The notes under the pieces are model-generated. The model worked only from the letters and a program-made list of their open reading frames with translations. It did no database searches and had not been told where the DNA came from. Below are positions 34,590 to 42,074 of a stretch of DNA of 64,000 nt, piece by piece. The translations under genes and the position numbers were made by a program. This DNA comes from Hymenobacter cellulosivorans (GTDB taxonomy: Bacteria > Bacteroidota > Bacteroidia > Cytophagales > Hymenobacteraceae), in NCBI RefSeq assembly GCF_022919135.1, contig NZ_CP095049.1, positions 620,001 through 684,000 of the forward strand, given 5' to 3'. Numbering within the stretch: position 1 is the stretch's first letter; each line of letters starts with the position of its first letter.

Positions 34590-35894
34590 ATGCATTTCAA
34601 ACTTAACTCCCTATTCTTCGTGGCGGCCCTGGGTCTGGTCGCGTGCGATAAAGACGAAGACGCTACCGAAGAGCCCCAAAACGGAGACTTCCCTACCGAA
34701 ACCCTCACGGCTAGCCCCACCACCATTCGTGTGAGCACGCTGCCTGCACCCTTCGCCAGCCAGTCTGTCACTAATTATCCGCAGGTGCTCAATGAGCGCC
34801 CCGAAAATGCGAAGCTGAAAGTGCCCCAGGGGTATGCTGTAAACGTCTTTGCCGATGATTTGCCCCAGGGCCGCTGGATGGCCGTAGCGCCCAACGGTGA
34901 CATATTCGTGGCCCAGATGATGCTCAACCAGATTATGGTGCTGCGCGACACCAATGGTGACGGCCGCGCCGATGAGCGCACCGTGTGGGCCACCGGCGGC
35001 CCTTTGAGCCGGCCCCTGGGTATGGCCTTCAACGGCAACTATTTCTACGTGGCTACCTCCGGCGCCATCCTGCGCTACGATTACAGCAGCGGCCAGAAAC
35101 AAGCCTCCGGACAACCTACTCAGCTCGCCGAGCTACCCGGCGGGGGCCAGCACCCGGCCCGCTCCCTACTCATCTATAACAACAAGATGTACGTGGGCAT
35201 TGGCTCCTCCGAAAACGCCAGCGTGGAAAAAGACCAGCGCCGCACGACCATTCAGGAGTTTAACCTCGATGGCAGCGGCCAGACTACCTACGCCTCAGGC
35301 CTGCGCAACCCCCAGGGCATGGACGTCAACCCGGCCCGCACGGGGGAAATCTGGTCGGTGGTAAATGAACGGGATGCCCTAGGCGACGACCTCGTTCCCG
35401 ATTACGCCACGGTTGTACCCCGCGGGGCCTTCTTTGGCTACCCCTGGGCCTACCTCGCTCCCGATAAGCGCGACCCGCGCATCACCGAGCCCGCCCCGGC
35501 CCAGGTAACCAGCACCCGTACGCCCGAAGTGCTGCTGCGGGCCCACTCCGCCGCTCTGGGTCTGGCTTTCTACACCGGTACGGCTTTCCCCGAAGACGCC
35601 CGCGGCGACCTGTTCCTGGCTATGCGCGGCTCCTGGAACCGCTCTGTAGGCTCGGGCTACAAAGTAGTGCGGGTGCGTATGAACGCCGCCGGCCTGCCCG
35701 AAACTGCCGGAGCTGATGGCCGCGGGGCCAGCTATGAAGACTTCGTAACCGGCTGGCAACTCAATGAGGGCCAGGCAGCCCCACCCCAGGTGTGGGGCCG
35801 CCCCGTAGGTATCATTACCGGCCCCGACGGCTCCCTGCTCATCGCCGAAGATGGCACCGGCGTCGTGTGGCGCGTGAGCTACAAGGGCAATTAG
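34590..35894 (+). CDS. PQQ-dependent sugar (sorbosone-type) dehydrogenase, lipoprotein
   Basis: A 434-residue protein with a lipobox 'AALGLVAC' (lipidated Cys about 19). The beta-propeller starts near residue 70 ('VPQGYAVNVFADDLPQGRWMAV' in parts), with a calcium-type loop 'DTNGDGRADE', 'GLRNPQGMDVNPARTGEIWSVVNERD' (in parts: 'GLRNPQGMDVNP', 'IWSVVNERD') and 'RPVGIITGPDGSLLIAEDGTGVVWRV' (in parts). This matches the sorbosone-dehydrogenase-type proteins, in which PQQ oxidises sugars or aldehydes in the periplasm. No PQQ synthesis genes are in this window. Confidence 0.88.
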   Translation: MHFKLNSLFFVAALGLVACDKDEDATEEPQNGDFPTETLTASPTTIRVSTLPAPFASQSVTNYPQVLNERPENAKLKVPQGYAVNVFADDLPQGRWMAVAPNGDIFVAQMMLNQIMVLRDTNGDGRADERTVWATGGPLSRPLGMAFNGNYFYVATSGAILRYDYSSGQKQASGQPTQLAELPGGGQHPARSLLIYNNKMYVGIGSSENASVEKDQRRTTIQEFNLDGSGQTTYASGLRNPQGMDVNPARTGEIWSVVNERDALGDDLVPDYATVVPRGAFFGYPWAYLAPDKRDPRITEPAPAQVTSTRTPEVLLRAHSAALGLAFYTGTAFPEDARGDLFLAMRGSWNRSVGSGYKVVRVRMNAAGLPETAGADGRGASYEDFVTGWQLNEGQAAPPQVWGRPVGIITGPDGSLLIAEDGTGVVWRVSYKGN

Positions 35895-35969
35895 TATTAG
35901 GCTGCGCCCCTGCTTAAGAGTCATGGCCTAACCCTATCGATGCCCCTGGCTCCTGGCTCCCGCCGGGCA

Positions 35970-36317
35970 CTAGGGCTGCATCACAAACGCCGTGAGTTCA
36001 GCCATCTTCCCGTCGCGGAAGCGCCAGACGTCGCAGTAGGTGTATTCCACTGCTTCCCCGCTTTGGTCGGGTAAGGTAATGGTGCCCAGCGCCGTCACGA
36101 AATCATCCTCGGCAATGAGGTGCTTGACCATAAACACGGGCGGCTGCTCATAAGCCGTGGCCATCCACTGCCGCACCGCCTGCTTGCCCCGCAGGGTTTG
36201 CTCGCCCACAAAAGTCCACTCCGTGTCGTCGGTGCAGTGCGCCAGGAATCCTTCATAGTCACCGGCCGTGATGGCCGCATTGGCCGTCTGTAGTATCTGC
36301 TTGTTCGTTTCGGGCAT
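35970..36317 (-). CDS. SnoaL/NTF2-like protein
   Basis: A 115-residue protein with the SnoaL-type nuclear-transport-factor-2 fold pattern: 'ILQTANAAITAGDYEGFLAHC', 'TEWTFVGEQTLRGKQAVRQWM', 'YCDVWRFRDGKMAELTAFV'. Members are small isomerases, cyclases or binding proteins; no active site can be named here. Cytoplasmic and monocistronic. The 353-bp gap upstream (36318-36670) contains only a terminator at 36613-36646. Confidence 0.88.
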   Translation of the reverse strand: MPETNKQILQTANAAITAGDYEGFLAHCTDDTEWTFVGEQTLRGKQAVRQWMATAYEQPPVFMVKHLIAEDDFVTALGTITLPDQSGEAVEYTYCDVWRFRDGKMAELTAFVMQP

Positions 36318-36612
36318 TGGGATAATAAAGAGGTAGAAAACGCAAGGATAAAGAAGGAACAGGCCAGGCCAGGCCCTGCTGGCCCGGTAGCGGGGGCACT
36401 AGCTGACAGGTACGTTTCTCGCTTCGGGTGGTTTGTGCCAAGCCAGCAGTGGGACCATAGGATATGCCGGGTTTCTTTTTTTGAGACTACCACGTTCCTA
36501 AAAAACTCCTGGCCCTAGCGCCCCGCCAACCACCGGCTTTAAGCCTGCAACACCCTACTGGCTTGCGCTTTACTGACCCCAACTAATGTCCCTCGTCAGA
36601 GCGAGATATAGC

Positions 36613-36646
36613 TAAAAGCCCCGACCTCTTCAGGCCGGGGCTTGGG
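36613..36646. terminator. Bidirectional-looking terminator
   Basis: AAGCCCCG-ACCT and AGG-CCGGGGCTT form a stem of about 11 bp with a small loop. It is 25 bp downstream of the T9SS remnant stop (minus strand). The rest of the gap 36318-36670 shows nothing recognisable. Confidence 0.7.
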
Positions 36647-36670
36647 TATGGCGTGGCAAATCTTCAGCGC

Positions 36671-37116
36671 TTAATTCGTGACCAGCAAGCGCTGGTAGCT
36701 CACCTGGGAGCCCTGTAGGACACGGATCAGATATACCCCGTTCGGCCACTGTTGCGAGGGAATGTTCAGCGCGTGCGAGCCGCTGGTTTGGTAGGCCTGG
36801 TGCTGCAGCGTGGTGAGCGTCCGGCCCAGCGCGTCTACCACATCAATGGTCACAGGCTCGGCCGCGGCCAGCTGGTAGAACAGTGTGCTGTTGCCCGCCG
36901 TTGGGTTAGGAAACAGGCGCACGCCAGCGGCAGTAGCATCTGAATGCAGGGATAAGGGGGTAGCCACGGGGGTAATGGTAAGCAAGCCTGCCTGAGTGGT
37001 TGCCGTGCCGTAGGTGACGTTGCTACTGCCCAGCCTGCTTACCCAAGAAGAACCACCCCCACCTCCTGCCGAGCCGTTGGAAGGGGCCCCGCCGCCCCCG
37101 CCTAAAATACAGCCCT
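36671..37116 (-). pseudogene. 3' remnant of a Gly-rich T9SS cargo gene (type A sorting domain)
   Basis: The frame from 37116 down to the TAA at 36671 has no good start and begins right after an in-frame TAG. It encodes 'GGGGGAPSNGSAGGGGGSSW', a short link, then a type A C-terminal sorting domain of about 80 residues ('VRLFPNPTAGNSTLFYQL', 'VDALGRTLTTLQHQ', 'WPNGVYLIRVLQGSQVSYQRLLV'). Such domains direct export by the type IX system and occur at the end of large proteins. Here the large N-terminal part is missing, cut at a terminator-like hairpin (37117-37155). The shorter reading from a TTG at 36985 is possible but would lack a signal peptide, so a broken gene is the simplest view. Confidence 0.7.
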
Positions 37117-37155
37117 AAGCCGCCCGCCGCTGCCAAAGCGGTGGGCGGCTTTTTT
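37117..37155 (+). terminator. Orphan plus-strand terminator
   Basis: AAGCCGCCCGCCGC and GCGGTGGGCGGCTTTTTT form a 14-bp stem ending in a T-run. It points to the right, but no plus-strand gene precedes it within 1.2 kb. A near copy is at 41096-41132. Confidence 0.75.
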
Positions 37156-37242
37156 ATTCGGGCGAGGTAGGCAACAGGGAATATTCGCCCTTGCCAAGCC
37201 TGCCTGTACTACCAGCAGGACGGTATCCTGGGTCTTGTTGGG

Positions 37243-37893
37243 CTACCGGCCTCTGGCCATGGAAACGTGGGGCTGATACCACTGATACAGGAACTGCTGC
37301 ATCTCCTGCGGGGAAATTGGCTCACCGGCCTGGCTATACGCCCTCATCTTCTGCGGGACTTTGCGCTTGCTACGGTCGCTGCCCAACTCAGTATCATTGA
37401 GCACCGTGACTTGCTGCTGAAAGAGCAGCTGCCCGGTAGGATAATAGCCATATATCGTTTGGCGCAGGCTGTCGGTGCGGCTACCGACCCATTTTTCGAA
37501 CAGGTACTGGCCTAGCTTGTCCTGATTTTCATCCAGGTACTCGGCCCGGTACAGGATGTTGCCGTTGGCATCGTAGCGGGTCGAATCCAGCACGGCGGCC
37601 CGCCAGCCCCGGGCGGCGCTGCCGGTGTAGCGGTTTACCCACAGGCCGGTTTCGGTGAACTGGTAGTGGCCCTCGGGGCCCATGGTTATGATGAGCTGAC
37701 CAGTACACAGGTCGCCGTTTTTGTTGGTGCCCCGCCAGTCTTTCACCAGCCTGCCCTGCTGCTCTACCGTGGCCCGCTCGGTTTTGCTCAGGCTGTGATG
37801 GTACCAGTAGTCGTACGTGTCGTGGTAGGGACTAAAAACGGTGCAGCCCGACAAGCCAGTCAGGGCAACGAGAATACAGCAGAGAGTGCGCAC
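37243..37893 (-). CDS. Uncharacterised lipoprotein (toxin-antitoxin MORN-like repeats absent)
   Basis: A 216-residue protein. I choose the GTG at 37891-37893 because it starts directly before a lipoprotein signal ('VRTLCCILVALTGLSGC', lipidated Cys about 17). The longer reading to 38055 adds 54 Gly/Ala-rich residues that look non-coding. The mature part has short beta units such as 'YDANGNILYRAEYLDENQDK', 'IYGYYPTGQLLFQQQVTV' that loosely recall the MORN-like or 'toxin-antitoxin YwqK' antitoxin pattern (G-x-L-x-x-x). No firm family. Probably faces the periplasm. Confidence 0.65.
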   Translation of the reverse strand: MRTLCCILVALTGLSGCTVFSPYHDTYDYWYHHSLSKTERATVEQQGRLVKDWRGTNKNGDLCTGQLIITMGPEGHYQFTETGLWVNRYTGSAARGWRAAVLDSTRYDANGNILYRAEYLDENQDKLGQYLFEKWVGSRTDSLRQTIYGYYPTGQLLFQQQVTVLNDTELGSDRSKRKVPQKMRAYSQAGEPISPQEMQQFLYQWYQPHVSMARGR

Positions 37894-38161
37894 GGGAAGA
37901 AGAAAGCCAGGTGGAAAACAATACCGCCCGTGAAAGTACGGGCTGCCCCTCAACTTCTGCTCGGCTGGCCTGCCCGGGCCTCCAGCTTCTCCTCCGGCTG
38001 CCCTCCCAGCTGCCGTAACGCATGCAGGGCTGCTCCGTGCAAGTAAGGATTCCACCGGCTAGGTAAATCCGAGCAGGCATAGCCGGGCGGGTAAAGGGTA
38101 AAGCAGGAGCCGCGTTAAGAACCCGAAAAACTATTCAAGACTCAGCCCTAGCTTTAAGCCC

Positions 38162-38731
38162 ATGGAAGCGCTGTTTCACCTGGTTTTTACCTGCCTCAAG
38201 ATTGCCATCCTGGCCTCGGTGTACGCCACGCTGCTGCTGAAGCTGGTGCGCTGGTACGGCCCCCGCGCCCCTACCCACCCTATCGTGCAGGCCAGCCGCC
38301 CCGGCCGACGCTTCTGGTGGGGCAGCGGCTTTCTGATGTCGGTGGCCCTGTTCGGCTATTCCCTCACCTACTGGGGCAACCACGGCCTGGGCGACTACGC
38401 CCGCATCCCGCTGGGCCACGGCGCGGCCATGGAAGAGCTAAACGGCGTACAGGCCTATTTCGAGCCCATCCGCCAGCTCCCCGGCCACGCCGACAATGGC
38501 GAAGTCCTCGCCTACCAGGTACACGACGATATGCTCTGCGCCACCCTGGGCCCCGACACTACCTACGTAGTCTACCACCTGGGCTCTCAGTACAGCCACC
38601 TCTTTGCCGACCGGGCCGAGTACGAAACCTACGCCCGCGCCCACGAACTGCCCCGCCCCATCGAGTTCGAGGATTTCAAGCAGCACTACCGCCGCTACTG
38701 GGGCGGCTGGCGGTTCTGGCTGCTGGCCTAG
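38162..38731 (+). CDS. Small membrane protein, unassigned
   Basis: A 189-residue protein with two membrane segments (about 5-28 and 56-75), separated by a short basic loop ('RWYGPRAPTHP'). The rest is a soluble part of about 110 residues with 'YFEPIRQLPGHADNGEVLAY', 'TTYVVYHLGSQYSHLF' and a Trp-rich end (WGGWRFWLLA). No family recognised. It is 90 bp upstream of the next gene on the same strand, with a hairpin between. Confidence 0.65.
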   Translation: MEALFHLVFTCLKIAILASVYATLLLKLVRWYGPRAPTHPIVQASRPGRRFWWGSGFLMSVALFGYSLTYWGNHGLGDYARIPLGHGAAMEELNGVQAYFEPIRQLPGHADNGEVLAYQVHDDMLCATLGPDTTYVVYHLGSQYSHLFADRAEYETYARAHELPRPIEFEDFKQHYRRYWGGWRFWLLA

Positions 38732-38758
38732 CGGGCTGGGCAATGCCTCAAAATAAAA

Positions 38759-38790
38759 AGCGGCCGAAGCTCTTAGTGGCTCCAGCCGCT
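38759..38790. terminator. GAAGCT hairpin, copy 1
   Basis: AGCGGCCGAAGCT and GGCTCCAGCCGCT form an imperfect stem of about 13 bp. It is 28 bp after the preceding stop. The same hairpin design recurs at 39558 and 43775. Confidence 0.65.
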
Positions 38791-38821
38791 GCTGTATCCA
38801 CTACCACCCAAAACCTAGCCG

Positions 38822-39541
38822 ATGCCCCCGTTTATCAGTCAGCTTCAGGAACTCCGGCAGCAGCTGCCCATCGGCATCCGCCACGCCCTGCAACTGCTGG
38901 AGCGCACCCAGGGCAACGTAGCCGCCGCCGCCCAGCTATTCAAGCAGGAACTGACGGAACTGGTAATGAGCAAAACGGGCGTGGCTCGGCCAGTGGCCGA
39001 GCAGCACTTGGCCGCGGCCAAGTACGAGGTGCCCCGGGCCCTGTACAGCATCCGGGCCGAGCTGTATACCCTGACCGAACACATCCTGATCCGCTACCAG
39101 GCCGATAAATCCGAAGCGCTGTCCCGCATTCAGAGTGTTATTCAGAGAGAAACCCCACTCGTACGCAAGGAGTGGCTGGAGGTAAGCGAATTGCCGAAGC
39201 TCAACCGGCCCCAAGCCTGCGTTATACTGCTCTGCGAGTGGCTAGGCTTCGAGGACTGGGAGGATCTGACGTCCGCGCTTTACTTCCACCTCGACCTTGT
39301 GACGACCTACTTGCGCCAGGAGCTTCAGCAAGACACCCTGGCCGTTACCCTGCTCGCCATGCGCGACCGGCACGCGGCGCTGCAGGCCAAGTATGCTACG
39401 GCCTCCTTCGAGGTAGCCCTCAAGCGCATCCAAAATGATAAGCTTCTGCAAGGCTACGAGGCCGAGTACGAGCACCTAAAACCCCGGCTGCTCGACCGGC
39501 TGTATAGCTACGTGCAGGAGCACATCGGCAGCTTCCCGTAA
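38822..39541 (+). CDS. Helical protein with UBA-like N-terminal motifs, unassigned
   Basis: A 239-residue cytoplasmic helical protein. Residues 17-42 ('IGIRHALQLLERTQGNVAAA') and about 53-78 ('GVARPVAEQHLAAAKYEVPR') read like two UBA/TS-N-type three-helix units, as in EF-Ts, each with a G-N-V or Y-E-V turn before an AL. The rest is helical with 'LLCEWLGFEDWEDL' and 'AMRDRHAALQAKYA'. I recognise no family. A terminator follows. Confidence 0.65.
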   Translation: MPPFISQLQELRQQLPIGIRHALQLLERTQGNVAAAAQLFKQELTELVMSKTGVARPVAEQHLAAAKYEVPRALYSIRAELYTLTEHILIRYQADKSEALSRIQSVIQRETPLVRKEWLEVSELPKLNRPQACVILLCEWLGFEDWEDLTSALYFHLDLVTTYLRQELQQDTLAVTLLAMRDRHAALQAKYATASFEVALKRIQNDKLLQGYEAEYEHLKPRLLDRLYSYVQEHIGSFP

Positions 39542-39557
39542 GTGGCCCCAAAGGCAC

Positions 39558-39593
39558 AAAGCGGCCGAAGCTCTTGGAAGCTCCGGCCGCTTT
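39558..39593. terminator. GAAGCT hairpin terminator, copy 2
   Basis: AAAGCGGCCGAAGCT and AGCTCCGGCCGCTTT form a stem of 15 bp with one mismatch, 17 bp after the upstream stop. It lies between convergent genes and can serve both. Confidence 0.85.
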
Positions 39594-39615
39594 GTTATTA
39601 CTTTCTCGTCGGTTT

Positions 39616-40035
39616 TTAGGCGGCCAACGTGGCGCGGTGGGCTACCACGGCAGCCTTATCCTCTTCGAGGGAAGTGCTGCGGCTCTGGGTTTCCTTCAGG
39701 GCACTTTGGCCCAGCACCACTTTCACCCCACCACGCTTGCGCTGCTGGGCCAGGATGTCGCCGCGCCGGTCATCGTCCTTGCGCCGGGCATCCATGGTGC
39801 GCTCATACTCGGTGCTGCCCTCGGTAAGGGTGGCTAGGTAGCTGTCGTGGTTGGCAATGCGCACGTTGAGGCCCTTCAGCTCATCGTTTAGCTCGGTGGC
39901 CCGCTCACTGCCCACCTCGTCCTGATAATCATAATTCGACTCCTTATTGTCGAGGCGCCGAATGCGCTTGTCCAATTCGGTAGTCACGGCGTCGCACTGG
40001 GCGCGGGTGAGCAGCAATTTTACATCAATGGCCAT
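39616..40035 (-). CDS. Small coiled-coil protein, unassigned
   Basis: A 139-residue, highly charged, helical protein with no membrane segment. Heptad-like stretches occur at about 5-60 ('LLLTRAQCDAVTTELDKRIR', 'ATELNDELKGLNVRIANHDS') and 75-110 ('YERTMDARRKDDDRRGDILA'). No family recognised. The 265-bp upstream gap (40036-40300) is AT-rich around 40090-40160 and shows nothing else. Confidence 0.65.
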   Translation of the reverse strand: MAIDVKLLLTRAQCDAVTTELDKRIRRLDNKESNYDYQDEVGSERATELNDELKGLNVRIANHDSYLATLTEGSTEYERTMDARRKDDDRRGDILAQQRKRGGVKVVLGQSALKETQSRSTSLEEDKAAVVAHRATLAA

Positions 40036-40300
40036 AAATAAGGTAGTAAAAAGAAGGATAGTAAAAACGGCAGGACCACCCTGCCGCTTAATAATATTAC
40101 ATTTTTGTTATATATTATTTATGAGTTTTTAAAAATAAATATCCAAACACCCCTCATCCTTACAATACTCTTAACAACAGCCCCTCAGCGACAGTAGCGC
40201 GAGCGTTGGCTATGCCTACCTTCGGTGGTAGTTTGCGTACCCCGCGCCGTTAGCAGTAAGTCGTCTTTAAAGGATACAGGATAGTCGTGCTAGCCGCGAA

Positions 40301-40927
40301 CTACACCGTTGGCGCTACGGCATCCGGCGGCGAGCCCAGCAGGCGCAGCAAGGCAGCAACCTCATCGAGCAGCAGCTGGCGGCGCAGCGCCAGGTGGGCC
40401 CGCGCCAACGGCCCCGGCCGCGGGGGCAGCGCCGCTACATCGGCCTCGATGCGGGCCAGCCAGGTTTCTTCCTCGGCCAGGTCGTAGGTGGGTCCGGCGT
40501 CAAGGGGCGGAGTAGCCAACGCCAGGCGCAGGGCTGCCACTCCCTGCCGCCGGCGCAGCAGGGCCTCATCCTGCAAGGCCAGGGTTTCGAGCTGAAACGC
40601 AAGCTGCCGGGCCAGGTGCTCACAACGCCGCACCCGCCGCCGAAGCAGCTCGGCTTCCCGGGCTTCCTTGGCCGTGCGGGCTACCCGCGGCGGCAAGGGC
40701 GGCAGGGCCTCGGGCGCGGGCAGCTCCGGCCCCCGCGGGGGCAGCAGGTCGGAGAGCCGCCGCAGCCGGGCTTCGGCCTGGAGCGAGAAGTTGCGCCGCC
40801 CGGCTTCCACGGCTTCTACTTGGGTCTGGCTAAGGCCCAGCCACCGGCCTAGCTCGGTCTGGGTAAGGGCAAAGTGCCGCCGTACGTAGGCGGCGGTAGT
40901 CTCCGAGAAAGAGGTGGGGGTGCGCAT
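40301..40927 (-). CDS. XRE-type HTH regulator with a long helical C-terminus
   Basis: A 208-residue protein with an N-terminal HTH of the XRE/Cro type (about 10-60: 'YVRRHFALTQTELGRWLGLS', 'QTQVEAVEAGRRNFSL'). The remaining about 140 residues are Leu/Arg-rich and helical ('LRRRVRRCEHLARQLAFQLE'), suggesting a dimerising or sensor part of unknown type. The upstream region carries two interleaved inverted repeats (40929-40995), the usual sign of autoregulation. No partner enzyme or toxin lies next to it. Confidence 0.82.
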   Translation of the reverse strand: MRTPTSFSETTAAYVRRHFALTQTELGRWLGLSQTQVEAVEAGRRNFSLQAEARLRRLSDLLPPRGPELPAPEALPPLPPRVARTAKEAREAELLRRRVRRCEHLARQLAFQLETLALQDEALLRRRQGVAALRLALATPPLDAGPTYDLAEEETWLARIEADVAALPPRPGPLARAHLALRRQLLLDEVAALLRLLGSPPDAVAPTV

Positions 40928-40928
40928 G

Positions 40929-40995
40929 AGTAGGGTAGTTAAAAAAATAAATTCAAGTACCCTACTTCTGTGTAAGGCATTTGAATTTATTTTTT
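40929..40995. promoter_or_regulatory. Nested palindromes upstream of the HTH regulator
   Basis: A perfect 15-bp inverted repeat (AAAAAATAAATTCAA at 40942-40956, TTGAATTTATTTTTT at 40981-40995) encloses one arm of a second perfect 9-bp repeat (AGTAGGGTA at 40929-40937, TACCCTACT at 40958-40966). Both are directly before the regulator's start codon at 40927. An operator for its own HTH is the simplest reading. An AT-rich promoter may be included. Confidence 0.6.
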
Positions 40996-41021
40996 CGGGT
41001 GCCTTACTAGATTTGGGCTGC

Positions 41022-41132
41022 TTGGTCGCACAAGCTTCGCTTCTACGGATGGCCCACTGCCCCTTCCCGGCCTAGCCCGCCGCCGTAGTAGCTCTAAGCC
41101 GCCCGCCGCTTCTTGTGGTGGGCGGCTTTTTT
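41022..41132 (+). ncRNA. Candidate small RNA ending in a terminator
   Basis: A perfect -7 box TAGATTTG lies at 41008-41015 on the plus strand. Transcription from about 41022 would run about 110 nt to a strong terminator (AAGCCGCCCGCCGC / GTGGTGGGCGGCTTTTTT, 41096-41132). No plus-strand gene lies in between or just upstream. The transcript would be divergent from the HTH gene and share its palindromic region. This is inference from promoter and terminator only. Confidence 0.35.
41096..41132 (+). terminator. Plus-strand terminator, near copy of 37117-37155
   Basis: AAGCCGCCCGCCGC and GTGGTGGGCGGCTTTTTT form a GC-rich stem ending in a T-run. It resembles the hairpin at 37117 almost base for base in both arms, with different loops. 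Confidence 0.8.
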
Positions 41133-41169
41133 GTGGGGGAGGCTGCGGGTACTGCGCCGACGCCGTGCC

Positions 41170-41802
41170 TCAAGCCAGGCGTACGGCCGTAGCATAGGGC
41201 GTTACCACCCGCCAGCCCAGGCGCTGATACAGCGCGCAACCCGCCTCCGTAGCTACGAGCAGACGCTCCGAAACGCCGGCCTGTTCAGCCAAGGCATCCA
41301 GCGCACCCATCAGGTAGGTGGCTAACCCTTTTCGCCGGTGTGATTCCAGGGTTTCAATCCGGTCGAAAACCGCCGTGCCGCGGTGCAGCACGACGCGCCC
41401 CGTGGCTGCCGGCTGCCCCGTGGCATCCAGCAAGTGTAGCACCGAAGCCCCGTGCTCTACCGTTACGTGGGCCGTATACCCGGGCGGTGGCACGTGGGGG
41501 GCCGTCATGGCCACCGGACAATACATCAGATAGCGGGGCTCTTGCACCTGCCACGAACTCGGCAGCGCCTGCCGCAGCTGCGCCGGCGCTACGGCGGCCT
41601 TGAGAAAGATAAAGGGGGCCTGAATCTGGGCGGCACAGGCTTGCAGGGCCGCTCCCGCGTCCGCAAACACATGCCGGCGCACCTGCTCGGGCCAGCCCAC
41701 TTCCACGACTAACCCACCCCCGTGCGGCCGGGGCAGTGGTAAGCCGCGGGCCAGGCTCCACCCCATCAGCCAGCGCTCCAGAAGACTCAAATCAAGCTGC
41801 AT
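41170..41802 (-). CDS. GNAT-family N-acetyltransferase
   Basis: A 210-residue protein. The GNAT core is in the C-terminal half (about 110-208): 'GQPAATGRVVLHRGTAVFDRI' and the acetyl-CoA-binding loop 'RRKGLATYLMGALDALAEQA' (about 154-173, R/Q-x-x-G-x-A type), then 'ATEAGCALYQRLGWRVVTPY'. The N-terminal 90 residues are a less conserved extension. It transfers an acetyl group from acetyl-CoA to an amine; the substrate is unknown. It is unlinked to other genes. Confidence 0.9.
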   Translation of the reverse strand: MQLDLSLLERWLMGWSLARGLPLPRPHGGGLVVEVGWPEQVRRHVFADAGAALQACAAQIQAPFIFLKAAVAPAQLRQALPSSWQVQEPRYLMYCPVAMTAPHVPPPGYTAHVTVEHGASVLHLLDATGQPAATGRVVLHRGTAVFDRIETLESHRRKGLATYLMGALDALAEQAGVSERLLVATEAGCALYQRLGWRVVTPYATAVRLA

Positions 41803-41978
41803 AGATTGGGAAACTCAGTGGTTTGCCCGGAAAATAGGCACTATATCCTTAAATATGATGAGCAACCCAGTTACGCAGCCGTGCGCAGCAAAGCTGCTTG
41901 AGCGTAAGCGTCACTAGGCACAGCTGAGCGATTGTAGGGGCATTATAGTCATTCATCAAAAGCAACAATACTTAACGT

Positions 41979-41986
41979 TATCTTTG
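41979..41986 (+). promoter_or_regulatory. -7 promoter box upstream of the AIPR gene
   Basis: TATCTTTG, a perfect TAnnTTTG match, 89 bp before the ATG at 42075. It lies in the 272-bp gap 41803-42074, which is itself more AT-rich than the surroundings. Confidence 0.45.
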
Positions 41987-42074
41987 ATTAGCACCACTTC
42001 AGCAGTATGTTGCGATACAACACGCTTGAGTAGAGCCTGAATTTACTGACACTTCAACCTCACGATGCATTTTT

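Noticed and set aside
40060..40300. AT-rich gap as a replication or transfer origin
   Set aside because: No DnaA-box cluster, iterons or relaxase gene; only a modest AT-rich stretch.
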